A DNA stretch of 40,648 nt from an uncultured Bacilli bacterium (GCA_944363795.1 CALVVG010000007.1:1-40648); one strand, 5' to 3'; positions 1 to 7,769 are shown, counted from the first letter of the stretch. Numbers and translations are program-made. The notes: generated from the sequence alone by a model not told the origin.

Positions 1-120
<120 letters not shown>

Positions 121-127
121 ATTTATA

Positions 128-1375
128 TTAATTATTTTCTTTTAAAATTTCTAAAGCTTTATGCATTTTTAAATCGTATTCAATTACATCTGTTGATCCA
201 TATGCTTTAACAACTTCTTCAGCAGTTATTCCATATTGTTTAGCAATTTCTTCAGTTCTGTTTTTAATTTCTTCTTCAGTAAATTGTAAATTTTCTTTTT
301 CAGCTATTTCTTCAATTAAATAACGATATTTAACTCTTTTTTCAGCTTCTGGAGCCATTGTTCTATGTAAATCATCATGTGTAGTACCAGTCATTTTATA
401 GTAATCTTCAATATTCATGCCTTGCATTTGTAATTGATTTGCATATTGATCAATCATTCTATGAATTTCTTCATCAATAATTTCTTCGTTTATGTCAACT
501 TTCATATTAGCAGCTGCTTTTTCTAAACATTTTTCTACAAATTCATCTTCTATAACATGTTCCTTTTTGTGCTTAATATCTTCTTTAATTTTTTCTTTTA
601 ATTCAGCTTCTGTCTTAACATCATCATATCCTAAATCTTTAAAGAATTCCTCATTAATATCTGGTAAAACTCTAGTTTTAACTTCGTTAACTTTAACTTT
701 GAATGTAACATCTTTACCCTTTAAATCTTCTACATAATTTTCTGGAAATTTTAATTCTAAAGTTTTTTCATCTCCAGCTTTTAAACCAATTAATCCTTCT
801 TCAAATCCAGGAATGAACATATGTGCTCCAATTTCAAGCGGATAGTTTTCACCTTTGCCACCTTCAAGTTCTTTTCCATCTACATAGCCAATAAAATCAA
901 TAACGGCAGTATCGTGTTCAACTATTGATCCATTTTCTTTTACTACAACATCAGCTAAATGTTCTCGTAAATGTTCTATTTCATCATTTATTTCATCATC
1001 AGTTACAGTTGCTTTATCTTTTTTTATTTTTAAATTTTTATATTCTCCAATGGTGACTTCTGGTTTTGTTATTATAGTAAATTTAAATATAACATTAGAA
1101 TCACTAACACCTGTTACATCAACTTTTGGTTCTATAACTGGAACTAATTTATTTTCATCCAAAGCTTTTTTATAAGCGATACTAACACAAGAATCAACAG
1201 CATCCATGTATAAAGATTCAATACCAAAATGTTTTAAATAAACATCTTTTGGAGCAGTACCTTTACGGAATCCGTCAATTTTAGTTTCTTTATTTTTCTT
1301 TTTAAATGTTGCATCTAATGCTTGAATCCATTCCTTATCTAATTTAACTTCAATTTCATGTACATTTTTTTTCAT
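128..1375 (-). CDS. tig: Trigger factor, ribosome-associated chaperone
   Basis: Trigger factor binds near the ribosomal exit tunnel through L23, shields nascent chains and has peptidyl-prolyl isomerase activity. The 415 residues are close to the usual 420-450. The ribosome-docking signature GFRKG-x-x-P lies at residues 35-42, an FKBP-type PPIase domain spans roughly 150-230, and a helical C-terminal chaperone domain follows. The start ATG has AAGGAAGGGA upstream and sits below a good sigmaA-type promoter. A strong terminator follows, so it is probably a single-gene transcript. Identification is confident from motif, length and domain order. Confidence 0.97.
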   Translation of the reverse strand: MKKNVHEIEVKLDKEWIQALDATFKKKNKETKIDGFRKGTAPKDVYLKHFGIESLYMDAVDSCVSIAYKKALDENKLVPVIEPKVDVTGVSDSNVIFKFTIITKPEVTIGEYKNLKIKKDKATVTDDEINDEIEHLREHLADVVVKENGSIVEHDTAVIDFIGYVDGKELEGGKGENYPLEIGAHMFIPGFEEGLIGLKAGDEKTLELKFPENYVEDLKGKDVTFKVKVNEVKTRVLPDINEEFFKDLGYDDVKTEAELKEKIKEDIKHKKEHVIEDEFVEKCLEKAAANMKVDINEEIIDEEIHRMIDQYANQLQMQGMNIEDYYKMTGTTHDDLHRTMAPEAEKRVKYRYLIEEIAEKENLQFTEEEIKNRTEEIAKQYGITAEEVVKAYGSTDVIEYDLKMHKALEILKENN

Positions 1376-1401
1376 AAAAATCCCTTCCTTAATACTTAAT
1401 T

Positions 1402-1430
1402 ATTATAGTATAAATAATGCAAATAAGCAA
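1402..1430 (-). promoter_or_regulatory. sigmaA-type promoter of tig
   Basis: On the minus strand TTGCTT (1425-1430), a 17-bp spacer and TATAAT (1402-1407) lie about 27 nt before the tig start codon. Confidence 0.75.
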
Positions 1431-1441
1431 TTAATAAATAC

Positions 1442-1468
1442 AAAAACTAACTGTTATAGTTAGTTTTT
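1442..1468 (-). terminator. Terminator of greA operon
   Basis: A 10-bp stem (1442-1451 with 1459-1468) with a 7-nt loop overlaps the greA stop codon. The distal arm supplies the five Ts on the minus strand. The AAAAA/TTTTT ends also make it weakly bidirectional. Confidence 0.7.
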
Positions 1469-1934
1469 AAGCAATTTTTTCTATTTTAATGTTATAACCA
1501 CCATTAGGACTAGCTACTTCAACAACATCACCAATTTTATGTTTAAGTAAAGCAATACCCAGTGGAGATTCATTAGAAATTTTATTTTCAAATGGATCTG
1601 CTTCCATAGAGCCAACAAGTTTATATTCTTCTGTTTCACCATCATCAAAACTAATAGTTACAGTAGAACCTAAATTTACTTCATCTTTATTTTGATTATC
1701 GATTATATCGGCATGTTCAAGTTTATATTCTAATTCTTGAATTTTAGCTTCAACTTGTGCTTGTTCATTACGAGCAGCATCATAATCAGCATTTTCTGAT
1801 AAATCTCCTTGAGCTCTAGCTTCCTTTAAAGCCTTAATAATTTCTGGACGACGAACATTTTTTAGTTCATTAAGTTCAGTTTCTGCTTCTAAATATCCTT
1901 CAGCAGTCATAACAAATTTATTTTCTTTTGTCAT
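1467..1934 (-). CDS. greA: Transcription elongation factor GreA
   Basis: GreA enters the RNA polymerase secondary channel and stimulates cleavage of backtracked RNA. The protein has 155 residues, the normal length. The N-terminal coiled coil carries the tip motif GDLSENADYD at residues 43-52, with the acidic pair Asp44/Glu47 expected to hold the catalytic Mg2+. The C-terminal half is an FKBP-like fold. It ends the mltG-trmR-trhP operon, as in Bacillus subtilis, where udk lies between trhP2 and greA; udk is missing here. The start has an AGAGGAGA Shine-Dalgarno, and no separate promoter is obvious in the 43-nt gap. Confidence 0.96.
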   Translation of the reverse strand: MTKENKFVMTAEGYLEAETELNELKNVRRPEIIKALKEARAQGDLSENADYDAARNEQAQVEAKIQELEYKLEHADIIDNQNKDEVNLGSTVTISFDDGETEEYKLVGSMEADPFENKISNESPLGIALLKHKIGDVVEVASPNGGYNIKIEKIA

Positions 1935-1977
1935 AAAATTTATCTCCTCTTTATTTCATTATCAGTTCATAATATTA

Positions 1978-3165
1978 CTATAAAAAATCCTTTTTGTCAA
2001 ATACTTTTAATCGCATTAATGTATTTTTTTCTAATTTGATAGGGATGTGTAATTTAATTATATCTTTAGGATGATTAGATACTTTTATTTCTTCCATGGA
2101 ATCATTATATATTTTATTAATCTTGTAATTAAAAGTTTCTATATTTGGATGAAAAAATTGTACTTCATCACCAATTTTAAAATAATTACGAGTTTCGATT
2201 GTAGCTAAATTATTTATTTCATCATATGCAATCACTACTCCCAAAAAATCCTGATTGGAATCCTCTTTGCGGCCTTTAAAATATTGTTCGTTTATACCAG
2301 GAATTTTATCATAAAATTGCGGTGTAGATTCTCTATTAGCACATCTATTTAAAATATTTAAATAATAATTTTTCAATCCATCTGTAAGTGTATTATTTAA
2401 AGCAGCATCAATTAATCGTCGATATGCCAATAAAACAGTAGCCACATAATAAATTGATCTCATTCTTCCTTCTATTTTAAACGAATCAATTCCCATTTTT
2501 ATCTCTTCTTCAATGAATGGTATCATATTTAAATCTTTTGGAGTAATAGTTAAATCCGGTTTATTTTGGACCTCAAAACTCCATCGACAAACTTGGGCAC
2601 ATCCCCCACGATTAGAATCTCTTAATGTCATATAATTTGATAACACACATTTTCCACTAAAAGATGTACACATAGCACCATGAATAAATGTTTCTACTTC
2701 CATACCAGTATCTTTTATTTTTTTAATTTCTTCTTTACTTGCTTCTCGAGCTAATACTACTCTTGAAACACCTATATTTTTCCAAAAATTAAGGGCTCTT
2801 GTATTAAGTAAACTTGCTTGAGTAGAAAGACAAATCGGAATATTTAAATTTAACTCATTAATTCTTTTAATAACACTAATATCACTTACAATTACACCAT
2901 CAACATTTATTGCATTTAAATATTTTAAATATTCATCTAAACCTATAAAATCACTATCATGAAATACAATATTGACAGTTACATAAACTTTCTTATTTAA
3001 AGCATGCGCATATTTGGTTGCTTTTTTTAACTCTAAAACATTAAAATTGTGCGCATTTGCTCTTAAACTAAAATTTTGGCCACCAAAATATACAGCGTCT
3101 GCACCATATAAAAAGGCAAACTTTAGTTTTTCAAAATCACCGGCTGGTGCTAATAATTCAACCAT
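1978..3165 (-). CDS. trhP2: U32 family tRNA 5-hydroxyuridine synthase subunit TrhP2
   Basis: A U32 'peptidase' family protein of 395 residues. In B. subtilis the YrrN/YrrO (TrhP1/TrhP2) pair makes 5-hydroxyuridine at tRNA wobble position 34 using prephenate; despite the family name they are not known to act as proteases there. The U32 signature E-x-F-x-x-G-x-x-C lies at residues 158-166. Four cysteines (166, 173, 189, 193) fit the metal/Fe-S cluster site of the family. The N-terminus MVELLAPAGD is typical. The ATG overlaps the TAA of trhP1 (TAATG), with AGGTGA from the end of trhP1 as ribosome site, so translation is probably coupled. The order trmR-trhP1-trhP2 supports this name over other U32 members. 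Confidence 0.9.
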   Translation of the reverse strand: MVELLAPAGDFEKLKFAFLYGADAVYFGGQNFSLRANAHNFNVLELKKATKYAHALNKKVYVTVNIVFHDSDFIGLDEYLKYLNAINVDGVIVSDISVIKRINELNLNIPICLSTQASLLNTRALNFWKNIGVSRVVLAREASKEEIKKIKDTGMEVETFIHGAMCTSFSGKCVLSNYMTLRDSNRGGCAQVCRWSFEVQNKPDLTITPKDLNMIPFIEEEIKMGIDSFKIEGRMRSIYYVATVLLAYRRLIDAALNNTLTDGLKNYYLNILNRCANRESTPQFYDKIPGINEQYFKGRKEDSNQDFLGVVIAYDEINNLATIETRNYFKIGDEVQFFHPNIETFNYKINKIYNDSMEEIKVSNHPKDIIKLHIPIKLEKNTLMRLKVFDKKDFL

Positions 3166-3935
3166 TAATTTTCACCTACTTTATAATACGTTTTTTTATC
3201 TAAAAACAAAGTATCCGTTTTAATATTCTTTATATTACTATTTAAAACTACTTCTAGTATATTTTGTTTATCTAATAAGATTGGATCATACCAAAAATAT
3301 AGAACATTATTTAATTTTAAAAGATTTAATCCGTTATAATATTTACCTGCATAAAATTTAGTACCAAATTCATTTTCCATAATTTTAAAATATTTTTCTT
3401 CTATTTTTGCATCTATTAATGTTTCATTTTCTAAATTATAATAATTTTCATAATTACTTAATAATTTCCTTCTAGAATACATTAAAGTTTTTAATCCAAA
3501 AACATTAATAACTAATTTTTTAGTAGCATTTTCTACAATGTAATTAATCTCATCTTCTGTTAAATCATTTGATACTACTACACTATCTACATATTCTAAA
3601 TAATAGTTGATTGATTTTACATTAGTAGCTAAATGATCTAATAAAAGTATTTTTTGCATTTTTAAATTAGCAACAATTTCTATTATTCCCAAATCATCAA
3701 ATACTATACCTTTTATGTTAACATTATCTAATATTTTTTTTAATTTTTCTAACTCATTATCATCTAATAATCTATTAACTAAAATAAATCCATCAATTTC
3801 ATCTATATCAAATTCCAAATCATAGCCAACACAAAAAGATTTAAGAGGATATAATAATTCAATAAATTTATTTTCTCTTAAATCATTTATAATATCAGTA
3901 TTTGTAACTGTAACTAATTTTTTTATTGTTTCCAT
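3165..3935 (-). CDS. trhP1: Degenerate U32 family protein TrhP1
   Basis: A 256-residue U32-like protein between trmR and trhP2, in the position of B. subtilis yrrN (TrhP1). It aligns by eye with the U32 barrel (DLGIIEIVANLKMQ, LLLDHLATNVKS). At the place of the Cys signature it reads FGLKTLMYSRRKLLSNY, with none of the four cysteines of TrhP2. It is shorter than the roughly 300 residues of yrrN. It is therefore likely the non-catalytic or structural partner in hydroxylation of tRNA U34. It overlaps trmR by 13 bp and the trhP2 start by 1 bp, indicating coupled expression. The name rests on gene order and weak motif similarity. Confidence 0.75.
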   Translation of the reverse strand: METIKKLVTVTNTDIINDLRENKFIELLYPLKSFCVGYDLEFDIDEIDGFILVNRLLDDNELEKLKKILDNVNIKGIVFDDLGIIEIVANLKMQKILLLDHLATNVKSINYYLEYVDSVVVSNDLTEDEINYIVENATKKLVINVFGLKTLMYSRRKLLSNYENYYNLENETLIDAKIEEKYFKIMENEFGTKFYAGKYYNGLNLLKLNNVLYFWYDPILLDKQNILEVVLNSNIKNIKTDTLFLDKKTYYKVGEN

Positions 3936-4513
3936 GTACTTATTGATAATCCATCTCCTATATCTTTGAATACAGTATCAAATTCGTTATTGTTTTTTAA
4001 AAAATCTACATAACTTTCAATTTTTTCTACTAAACTTTTTAAATTACCTTTGTCTAGTTTAGCTGATTCTCCAACGTAACCATGAAATTTTAAATTATCA
4101 GTAATTATAACACCGCTAGGATTTAAAAAGTTTTTATATTTTTCAAAAAATTTAATATATTGTCCTTTAGCAGCATCAATAAATATTAAATCATAACGTA
4201 ATTCATCGCTTAAATTTAGTTCTAAAGCATCTTGAAAAACTACATTTATTTTTTTATCCATTCCGCACTTTTTAACATTTTTTAAACATTCCATATAACG
4301 AGTTTCATCTCTTTCAATGGTTGTAACCATAACATCTTTAGTACTAGATGCCATCAAAATTGCTGAATAACCTATAGCACTTCCAATTTCTAATATATTT
4401 AAAACATTATGTTCTTTAATATAACGCATTATAAATGCTATTGATTTTTTTTCAATAATTGGAACATTATGCTCAATAGCATATTTTTCCATTTCTATTA
4501 TATTTTCTTTCAA
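3923..4513 (-). CDS. trmR: tRNA 5-hydroxyuridine methyltransferase TrmR (YrrM)
   Basis: A class I SAM-dependent O-methyltransferase that turns 5-hydroxyuridine-34 into 5-methoxyuridine in tRNAs, the last step of the pathway begun by TrhP1/P2. Motif I is LEIGSAIGYSAI, motif II-like TIERDE follows, and the catalytic-type loop is DLIFIDAAKGQY. The length of about 196 residues fits family COG4122. The frame opens at a GTG at 4522, but AAGGTGAGGAAA places a TTG at 4513 five nucleotides after AGGTGA, the spacing used by many genes here, so I chose TTG. Next to trhP1/P2 and mltG it matches yrrM. Confidence 0.88.
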   Translation of the reverse strand: MKENIIEMEKYAIEHNVPIIEKKSIAFIMRYIKEHNVLNILEIGSAIGYSAILMASSTKDVMVTTIERDETRYMECLKNVKKCGMDKKINVVFQDALELNLSDELRYDLIFIDAAKGQYIKFFEKYKNFLNPSGVIITDNLKFHGYVGESAKLDKGNLKSLVEKIESYVDFLKNNNEFDTVFKDIGDGLSISTWKQ

Positions 4514-4523
4514 TTTCCTCACC

Positions 4524-5570
4524 TTAACTATATAATCTTTTAAATTCTAAAAATTCATCATAATTATCAGTAAAATAAACATTACCAGTTATAACATCTG
4601 CATAAAAATAAATATAATTTGTTTTTGCAGGTTCCAAAACTGCTTTTATACTTTCTATTGAAGGATTACAAATTGGACCAACAGGTAAGCCTAAAAAACT
4701 AGATACACGAGTATTATAAGGGTTTACATCATTTATGTCAACATTTGTTAATATTTCTTTCATATTCTTTTGAACACCATAATAAGTTGTTACATCCATA
4801 CCTAAATTCATATTTAAATTAATTCTGGTATTTATTACTTGAGCAACTTTTTGACGATCTTCAAAGTTTATGGCTTCTTTTTCTACAATACTAGCCATAG
4901 TAAGTATTTCATGAATAGTATGAGAGTTTTCATTAATACTATTTCTTATTGAACTTAATTTATTGTTTGTTTCATCCAGTATCTTAGTAATAACTTCATT
5001 TAATGTTGTATTTTTATGAAATTCATAAGTATTAGGATATAAATAACCTTCTAATGAATAGTATATATTTTCGTTAAGGATATCTTCATTTAAGAACCAG
5101 TATTTTTCGATTAATGACTGTAAATATTCTCGATCATTTATTTGTTTAATTATATCATCATAATTCAAATTAGTTTGATCAGCTACTAACTGTAAACAAT
5201 CTTTTAAAGTTAGTCCTTCTTTAAATGTAATAGTTACGGTTTCTCTATTTTTGTTTATAACATCGCCATTTACTAGAGTTTTAATTATCTCATTCGTAGT
5301 CATATTTCTACTCAATTCATAGCTTCCTGCTTGAATATTACTATTTCCGGTCAATAATATGTAAGCAAAAGTAATATATTTACTTCTTATTAAATTTGCA
5401 TTTTTTAAATTTTCTACAATAATTTCTTTACTATCGCCACTATTAACTGTAAAACTTACTTTTTCATTACTTTTATCTACTGCACGCAAATTAAAAAAAT
5501 AAATAGCTATTATTAATAAAATTATTCCTAAAATACATCCTATTATAATCAAAATTTTTTTCTTATTCAC
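4524..5570 (-). CDS. mltG: Endolytic murein transglycosylase MltG
   Basis: MltG cleaves nascent glycan strands at the outer face of the membrane and sets strand length during elongation. It has 348 residues: one membrane helix at about residues 4-26, a LysM-like region, then the YceG domain. The motif ASIVEKEA contains Glu230, aligned with the catalytic Glu218 of the E. coli enzyme. The NPYNTRxxxGLPxGPIxNP and YFYAD blocks are conserved. The start is GTG, preceded by GGTGATATGA, and overlaps the upstream DUF1292 gene by 8 bp. Position between DUF1292 and trmR equals B. subtilis yrrL. It implies a walled cell. Confidence 0.95.
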   Translation of the reverse strand: MNKKKILIIIGCILGIILLIIAIYFFNLRAVDKSNEKVSFTVNSGDSKEIIVENLKNANLIRSKYITFAYILLTGNSNIQAGSYELSRNMTTNEIIKTLVNGDVINKNRETVTITFKEGLTLKDCLQLVADQTNLNYDDIIKQINDREYLQSLIEKYWFLNEDILNENIYYSLEGYLYPNTYEFHKNTTLNEVITKILDETNNKLSSIRNSINENSHTIHEILTMASIVEKEAINFEDRQKVAQVINTRINLNMNLGMDVTTYYGVQKNMKEILTNVDINDVNPYNTRVSSFLGLPVGPICNPSIESIKAVLEPAKTNYIYFYADVITGNVYFTDNYDEFLEFKRLYS

Positions 5571-5835
5571 TCATATCACCCTTATTTATATTACATTCCA
5601 CTTGCATTAATATTGTATCTAAACATTCTAATATTTCTTCTTCTTCAATTGGTTTTATTAATTGTTTACCATTAACAAATTCATAGTCTCCAGCATATGT
5701 AATAATATCTCCCCATTCATTTTGTTCATGCTTTGTATATATAAGATAATGTTTTTGATCTAACTCTATATTAAATAATATATCATATGTTTCTTTGCCA
5801 TCTTTAGATGCTATAATTAATTTATTTTCTTTCAT
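5563..5835 (-). CDS. DUF1292 family protein (YrzB-like)
   Basis: A 90-residue acidic protein with the DUF1292 pattern: a short beta-rich core (hydrophobic strands around LIIASKDGKETYDILFNI and HYLIYTKHE) and an acidic tail with EEEEIL. The function of the family is not established. It sits between ruvX and mltG, where B. subtilis has yrzB, and overlaps both neighbours by 8-14 bp. The ribosome site AAAGGATGAACA precedes the ATG. Assignment is from position plus size and composition. Confidence 0.8.
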   Translation of the reverse strand: MKENKLIIASKDGKETYDILFNIELDQKHYLIYTKHEQNEWGDIITYAGDYEFVNGKQLIKPIEEEEILECLDTILMQVECNINKGDMSE

Positions 5836-6247
5836 TGTTCATCCTTTTTAAATAACTTTCCAATATTAGTATTGCTGATAAAACATCTGTTTTATTTTTA
5901 GTATTAATTTTTTTTACGCCATTTTGTTTCATTATATTAATAGCTTCTACTGTAGTAAGACGCTCATCTTCCAAAAAAACTAATAACCCTTTTTCTTCAA
6001 GCATTTTTTTAAAATTTAAGCTTCTTTGGGCAGCAAAGCCTAAAGAATTATCCATATTTTTAGGTAACCCCAAAACAATTGCTTTTGGTTGATACTCAGC
6101 AATTATTGGCAATAATTTTACCAAAGCTTCTTGATAATTTTCTTTAGAAAATTTAATTAAAGTAAGAGGACTTACTAAAATATTACTTTTATCACTAATT
6201 GCTACTCCTAGGGAAGCGGTTCCTAAGTCTAATCCTATATATCGCAT
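5822..6247 (-). CDS. ruvX: Putative pre-16S rRNA nuclease / Holliday junction resolvase YqgF
   Basis: RNase H-fold protein of 141 residues. The N-terminal motif IGLDLGTASLGVAISD carries the first catalytic Asp (Asp7), LGLPKNMD and the DERLTT motif follow, and a final Asp lies in KTDVLSAILIL. In E. coli YqgF matures the 16S rRNA 5' end; a resolvase role was also proposed. It overlaps the ireB stop codon region by 1 bp and the DUF1292 start by 14 bp, inside the conserved yrrK operon. Confidence 0.95.
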   Translation of the reverse strand: MRYIGLDLGTASLGVAISDKSNILVSPLTLIKFSKENYQEALVKLLPIIAEYQPKAIVLGLPKNMDNSLGFAAQRSLNFKKMLEEKGLLVFLEDERLTTVEAINIMKQNGVKKINTKNKTDVLSAILILESYLKRMNNERK

Positions 6248-6495
6248 TATTTACCCATATATGAATTGATAATTGCCATCAATATTTCACTTCTATCATA
6301 TTTACTTATTTTCTTTCTTGTATCATTAAATGTTGTAATATATTTTAAATCTCCAGTTGTTAAATATCCTACTAATTGATTTGTAGGATTATATCCTTTA
6401 AATTCTAATGCTTCAATTGCTTCATTTACCGTCATTAAAATTAATTCTTGCCTTAATTGTGCTACATTAAAAATGCTAGTTTTATTAAAATCCAT
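6247..6495 (-). CDS. ireB: IreB family regulatory protein (DUF965)
   Basis: Small protein of 82 residues of the DUF965/IreB family, a substrate and modulator of PASTA Ser/Thr kinase (IreK) signalling in enterococcal cell-envelope stress. Conserved stretches are EAIEALEFKGYNPTNQLVGYL, TGDLKYIT and NDTRKKISKYDRSEIL. Thr22 near the N-terminus lies where the family is phosphorylated. It is the first gene of the operon, with an AAGGTGA ribosome site five nucleotides before ATG and a clear promoter upstream. The kinase itself is not in this window. Confidence 0.92.
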   Translation of the reverse strand: MDFNKTSIFNVAQLRQELILMTVNEAIEALEFKGYNPTNQLVGYLTTGDLKYITTFNDTRKKISKYDRSEILMAIINSYMGK

Positions 6496-6520
6496 TTAAA
6501 TCACCTTAAACTTCAATATA

Positions 6521-6549
6521 ATTCTAACAAATATTGATTCTTTTAGCAA
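6521..6549 (-). promoter_or_regulatory. Promoter of the ireB-greA operon
   Basis: On the minus strand TTGCTA (6544-6549), a 17-bp spacer and TAGAAT (6521-6526) lie 26 nt before the ireB ATG. It starts just after the T-run of the terminator of the upstream RNA gene, so the operon has its own start. Confidence 0.7.
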
Positions 6550-6550
6550 C

Positions 6551-6590
6551 AAAAAAAAGTAAGAAAAAAGTAGAAGATATTCTTCTACTT
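6551..6590 (-). terminator. Terminator of the 6S-like RNA
   Basis: A perfect 10-bp stem (6568-6577 with 6581-6590, loop 3 nt) is followed on the minus strand by TTTTTTCTTACTTTTTTTT. No protein gene ends here; it directly abuts the closing stem of the RNA candidate. Confidence 0.85.
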
Positions 6591-6754
6591 GGAGGATAAG
6601 GTACTAACAGCAGTATTTTAAATTGTTTATATTTAAAAGAAAACTTTAATACTTTAATATTGTAGGAACTATAAGACTATAATTTATATTATAGAAAGGT
6701 TTGTAAAAGAGTTAATGATCAATAAACAAAAAACATTTAACCCTGTCCTCCATT
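6590..6754 (-). ncRNA. ssrS: Probable 6S RNA
   Basis: A minus-strand, non-coding stretch of about 165 nt. Its two ends pair: TGGAGGA (6746-6752) with TCCTCCA (6590-6596), then AGGGT with ACCTT after one mismatch. Further in, TTGTTTAT pairs with ATAAACAA over 8 bp. A large unpaired central region and an apical 7-bp hairpin (CTATAAT/ATTATAG) follow. A long rod with a central bubble is the hallmark of 6S RNA, which binds the housekeeping RNA polymerase by mimicking an open promoter. A TATTAT box (6758-6763) lies about 5 nt before the 5' end, with no good -35. A strong terminator follows. I pair this by eye; no covariance model was run. Confidence 0.6.
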
Positions 6755-6865
6755 TACATAATATTAAATTAGTTTGAAAAAAATATGTGCCTAATGTGAT
6801 TAATTTGTGAATTTTTTTAATTTCAAATGAAAATTAACATTTTTAATATAAATTTTAAAAAAAAC

Positions 6866-6894
6866 TTGAAACACTTAAAGTATTGTGTTATTAT
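6866..6894 (+). promoter_or_regulatory. Promoter of the tRNA pair
   Basis: TTGAAA (6866-6871), a 17-bp spacer and TATTAT (6889-6894) end 10 nt before the first tRNA nucleotide. Confidence 0.8.
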
Positions 6895-6904
6895 TATTTT
6901 GCAT

Positions 6905-6981
6905 GGACCTCTAGCTCAGTTGGTTAGAGCATCCGGCTCATAACCGGGCGGTCGTAGGTTCGAGTCCTACGAGGTCCACCA
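6905..6981 (+). tRNA. tRNA with CAU anticodon, probably tRNA-Ile2
   Basis: Full cloverleaf of 77 nt including encoded CCA. The acceptor stem GGACCTC/GAGGTCC is perfect, and the anticodon loop CTCATAA reads CAT. The anticodon stem TCCGG/CCGGG lacks the three consecutive G-C pairs of an initiator, and base pair 1-72 is G-C, so it is not tRNA-fMet. The GGACCT acceptor and ATCCGG-CTCATAA arm resemble, from memory, Firmicute and Mollicute tRNA-Ile(CAU), whose C34 is made lysidine by TilS, more than elongator tRNA-Met. The amino-acid identity remains an inference. Confidence 0.9.
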
Positions 6982-6988
6982 TTTTATT

Positions 6989-7073
6989 GCAGGTATGGCG
7001 GAATTGGTAGACGCGATAGACTTAGGATCTATTGGATTATTCTGTGGGGGTTCAAGTCCCTTTACCTGCACCA
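6989..7073 (+). tRNA. tRNA-Leu(UAG)
   Basis: Class II tRNA of 85 nt with encoded CCA and a long variable arm. The acceptor GCAGGTA/TACCTGC is perfect, the anticodon stem is ATAGA/TCTAT, and loop CTTAGGA gives anticodon UAG, which reads CUN leucine codons. The T stem contains two G-U pairs. It lies 7 nt after the CAU tRNA in the same transcript. Confidence 0.95.
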
Positions 7074-7084
7074 CAAATTAAATT

Positions 7085-7112
7085 ACATCTTTTAATAAAA
7101 AGATGTTTTTTT
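7085..7112 (+). terminator. Terminator of the tRNA operon
   Basis: A 9-bp stem ACATCTTTT/AAAAGATGT (7085-7093 with 7098-7106) with an AATA loop is followed by a run of seven Ts, 11 nt after the tRNA-Leu CCA. Confidence 0.88.
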
Positions 7113-7116
7113 ATGT

Positions 7117-7144
7117 AATAAAAAACTTAAGAATTTTCTTAAGT
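7117..7144 (-). terminator. Terminator of the 139-residue orphan gene
   Basis: Stem ACTTAAG/CTTAAGT (7125-7131 with 7138-7144), followed on the minus strand by TTTTTATT. It lies 9 nt after the stop codon of the gene at 7153. Confidence 0.75.
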
Positions 7145-7152
7145 TTATGAAA

Positions 7153-7572
7153 CTATTTATCTTGTAACATATTTAGCAAATCAATTTTAAACATATCCTT
7201 AGAAGCATTAGCTTTAGAAATCATAATGCCTTTATAAGTAGTAAGCTCTGATCTATGGCCTTCTAATAAAATATCAGATGGTGTAATCGTTTCTAAAACT
7301 ACAACTTCTTCCTTTTTATGAACAGTATAAATCAATTTAACTTCGCCATGTATTTGTGAAAACATTTTATCACTTGGTAACTTAAGTTCATATTTTTCAG
7401 TTCCATTTTTTTTATTAACAGATACTAATTCCCCTATAAAATTACCATTCCTTAAAGCTGGATAGTAATCAAAATTTAACTTTTTAAAAGCTAACATATT
7501 ATACTTTTTCAAAGCCCTTTCTAACTTTTTAAATTCATTTTCACAAACGTATTCTAAAACATATCCTTTCAT
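7153..7572 (-). CDS. Hypothetical protein, 139 aa, monocistronic
   Basis: I do not recognise this protein. It is soluble in appearance, Lys/Glu rich, with no membrane helix or signal peptide, and looks like a mixed alpha/beta fold (hydrophobic strands GYVLEYVCE, VKLIYTVH, EVVVLETI). The frame is open to 7662, but an intact promoter lies inside that extension and GGGGG lies about 9 nt before the ATG at 7572, so translation must begin at 7572. It has its own consensus promoter and its own terminator, which suggests strong, independent expression. Function is unknown. Confidence 0.75.
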   Translation of the reverse strand: MKGYVLEYVCENEFKKLERALKKYNMLAFKKLNFDYYPALRNGNFIGELVSVNKKNGTEKYELKLPSDKMFSQIHGEVKLIYTVHKKEEVVVLETITPSDILLEGHRSELTTYKGIMISKANASKDMFKIDLLNMLQDK

Positions 7573-7605
7573 TTTTCCATACCCCCTAATTACTCGAACA
7601 ATATC

Positions 7606-7634
7606 ATTATACCACAAACTACTTTTTTTGTCAA
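7606..7634 (-). promoter_or_regulatory. Consensus sigmaA promoter
   Basis: Perfect -35 TTGACA (7629-7634), 17-bp spacer, perfect -10 TATAAT (7606-7611) on the minus strand. The start point would be near 7599, giving a leader of about 27 nt before ATG 7572. Confidence 0.9.
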
Positions 7635-7740
7635 ATTTGTGTAAATTTTTCATATCATTCATAGTATTTCCATAATGTGGAATAATTATACCATAAATAA
7701 TTAATTATGTCAAATTCTAGCAATTATGCTTACGAGAGCT

Positions 7741-7769
7741 AAAAAAGAGCTATTTTTTCTTGGTAGCTC
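7741..7769 (-). terminator. Terminator overlapping stop codon
   Basis: On the minus strand GAGCTA (7764-7769) pairs with TAGCTC (7747-7752) around an 11-nt loop and is followed by six Ts. The distal arm contains the stop codon TAG of the gene at 7750. Confidence 0.7.

Noticed and set aside
7573-7662. 30-codon N-terminal extension of the 139-aa orphan
   Set aside because: It covers a perfect consensus promoter; GGGGG stands before ATG 7572.
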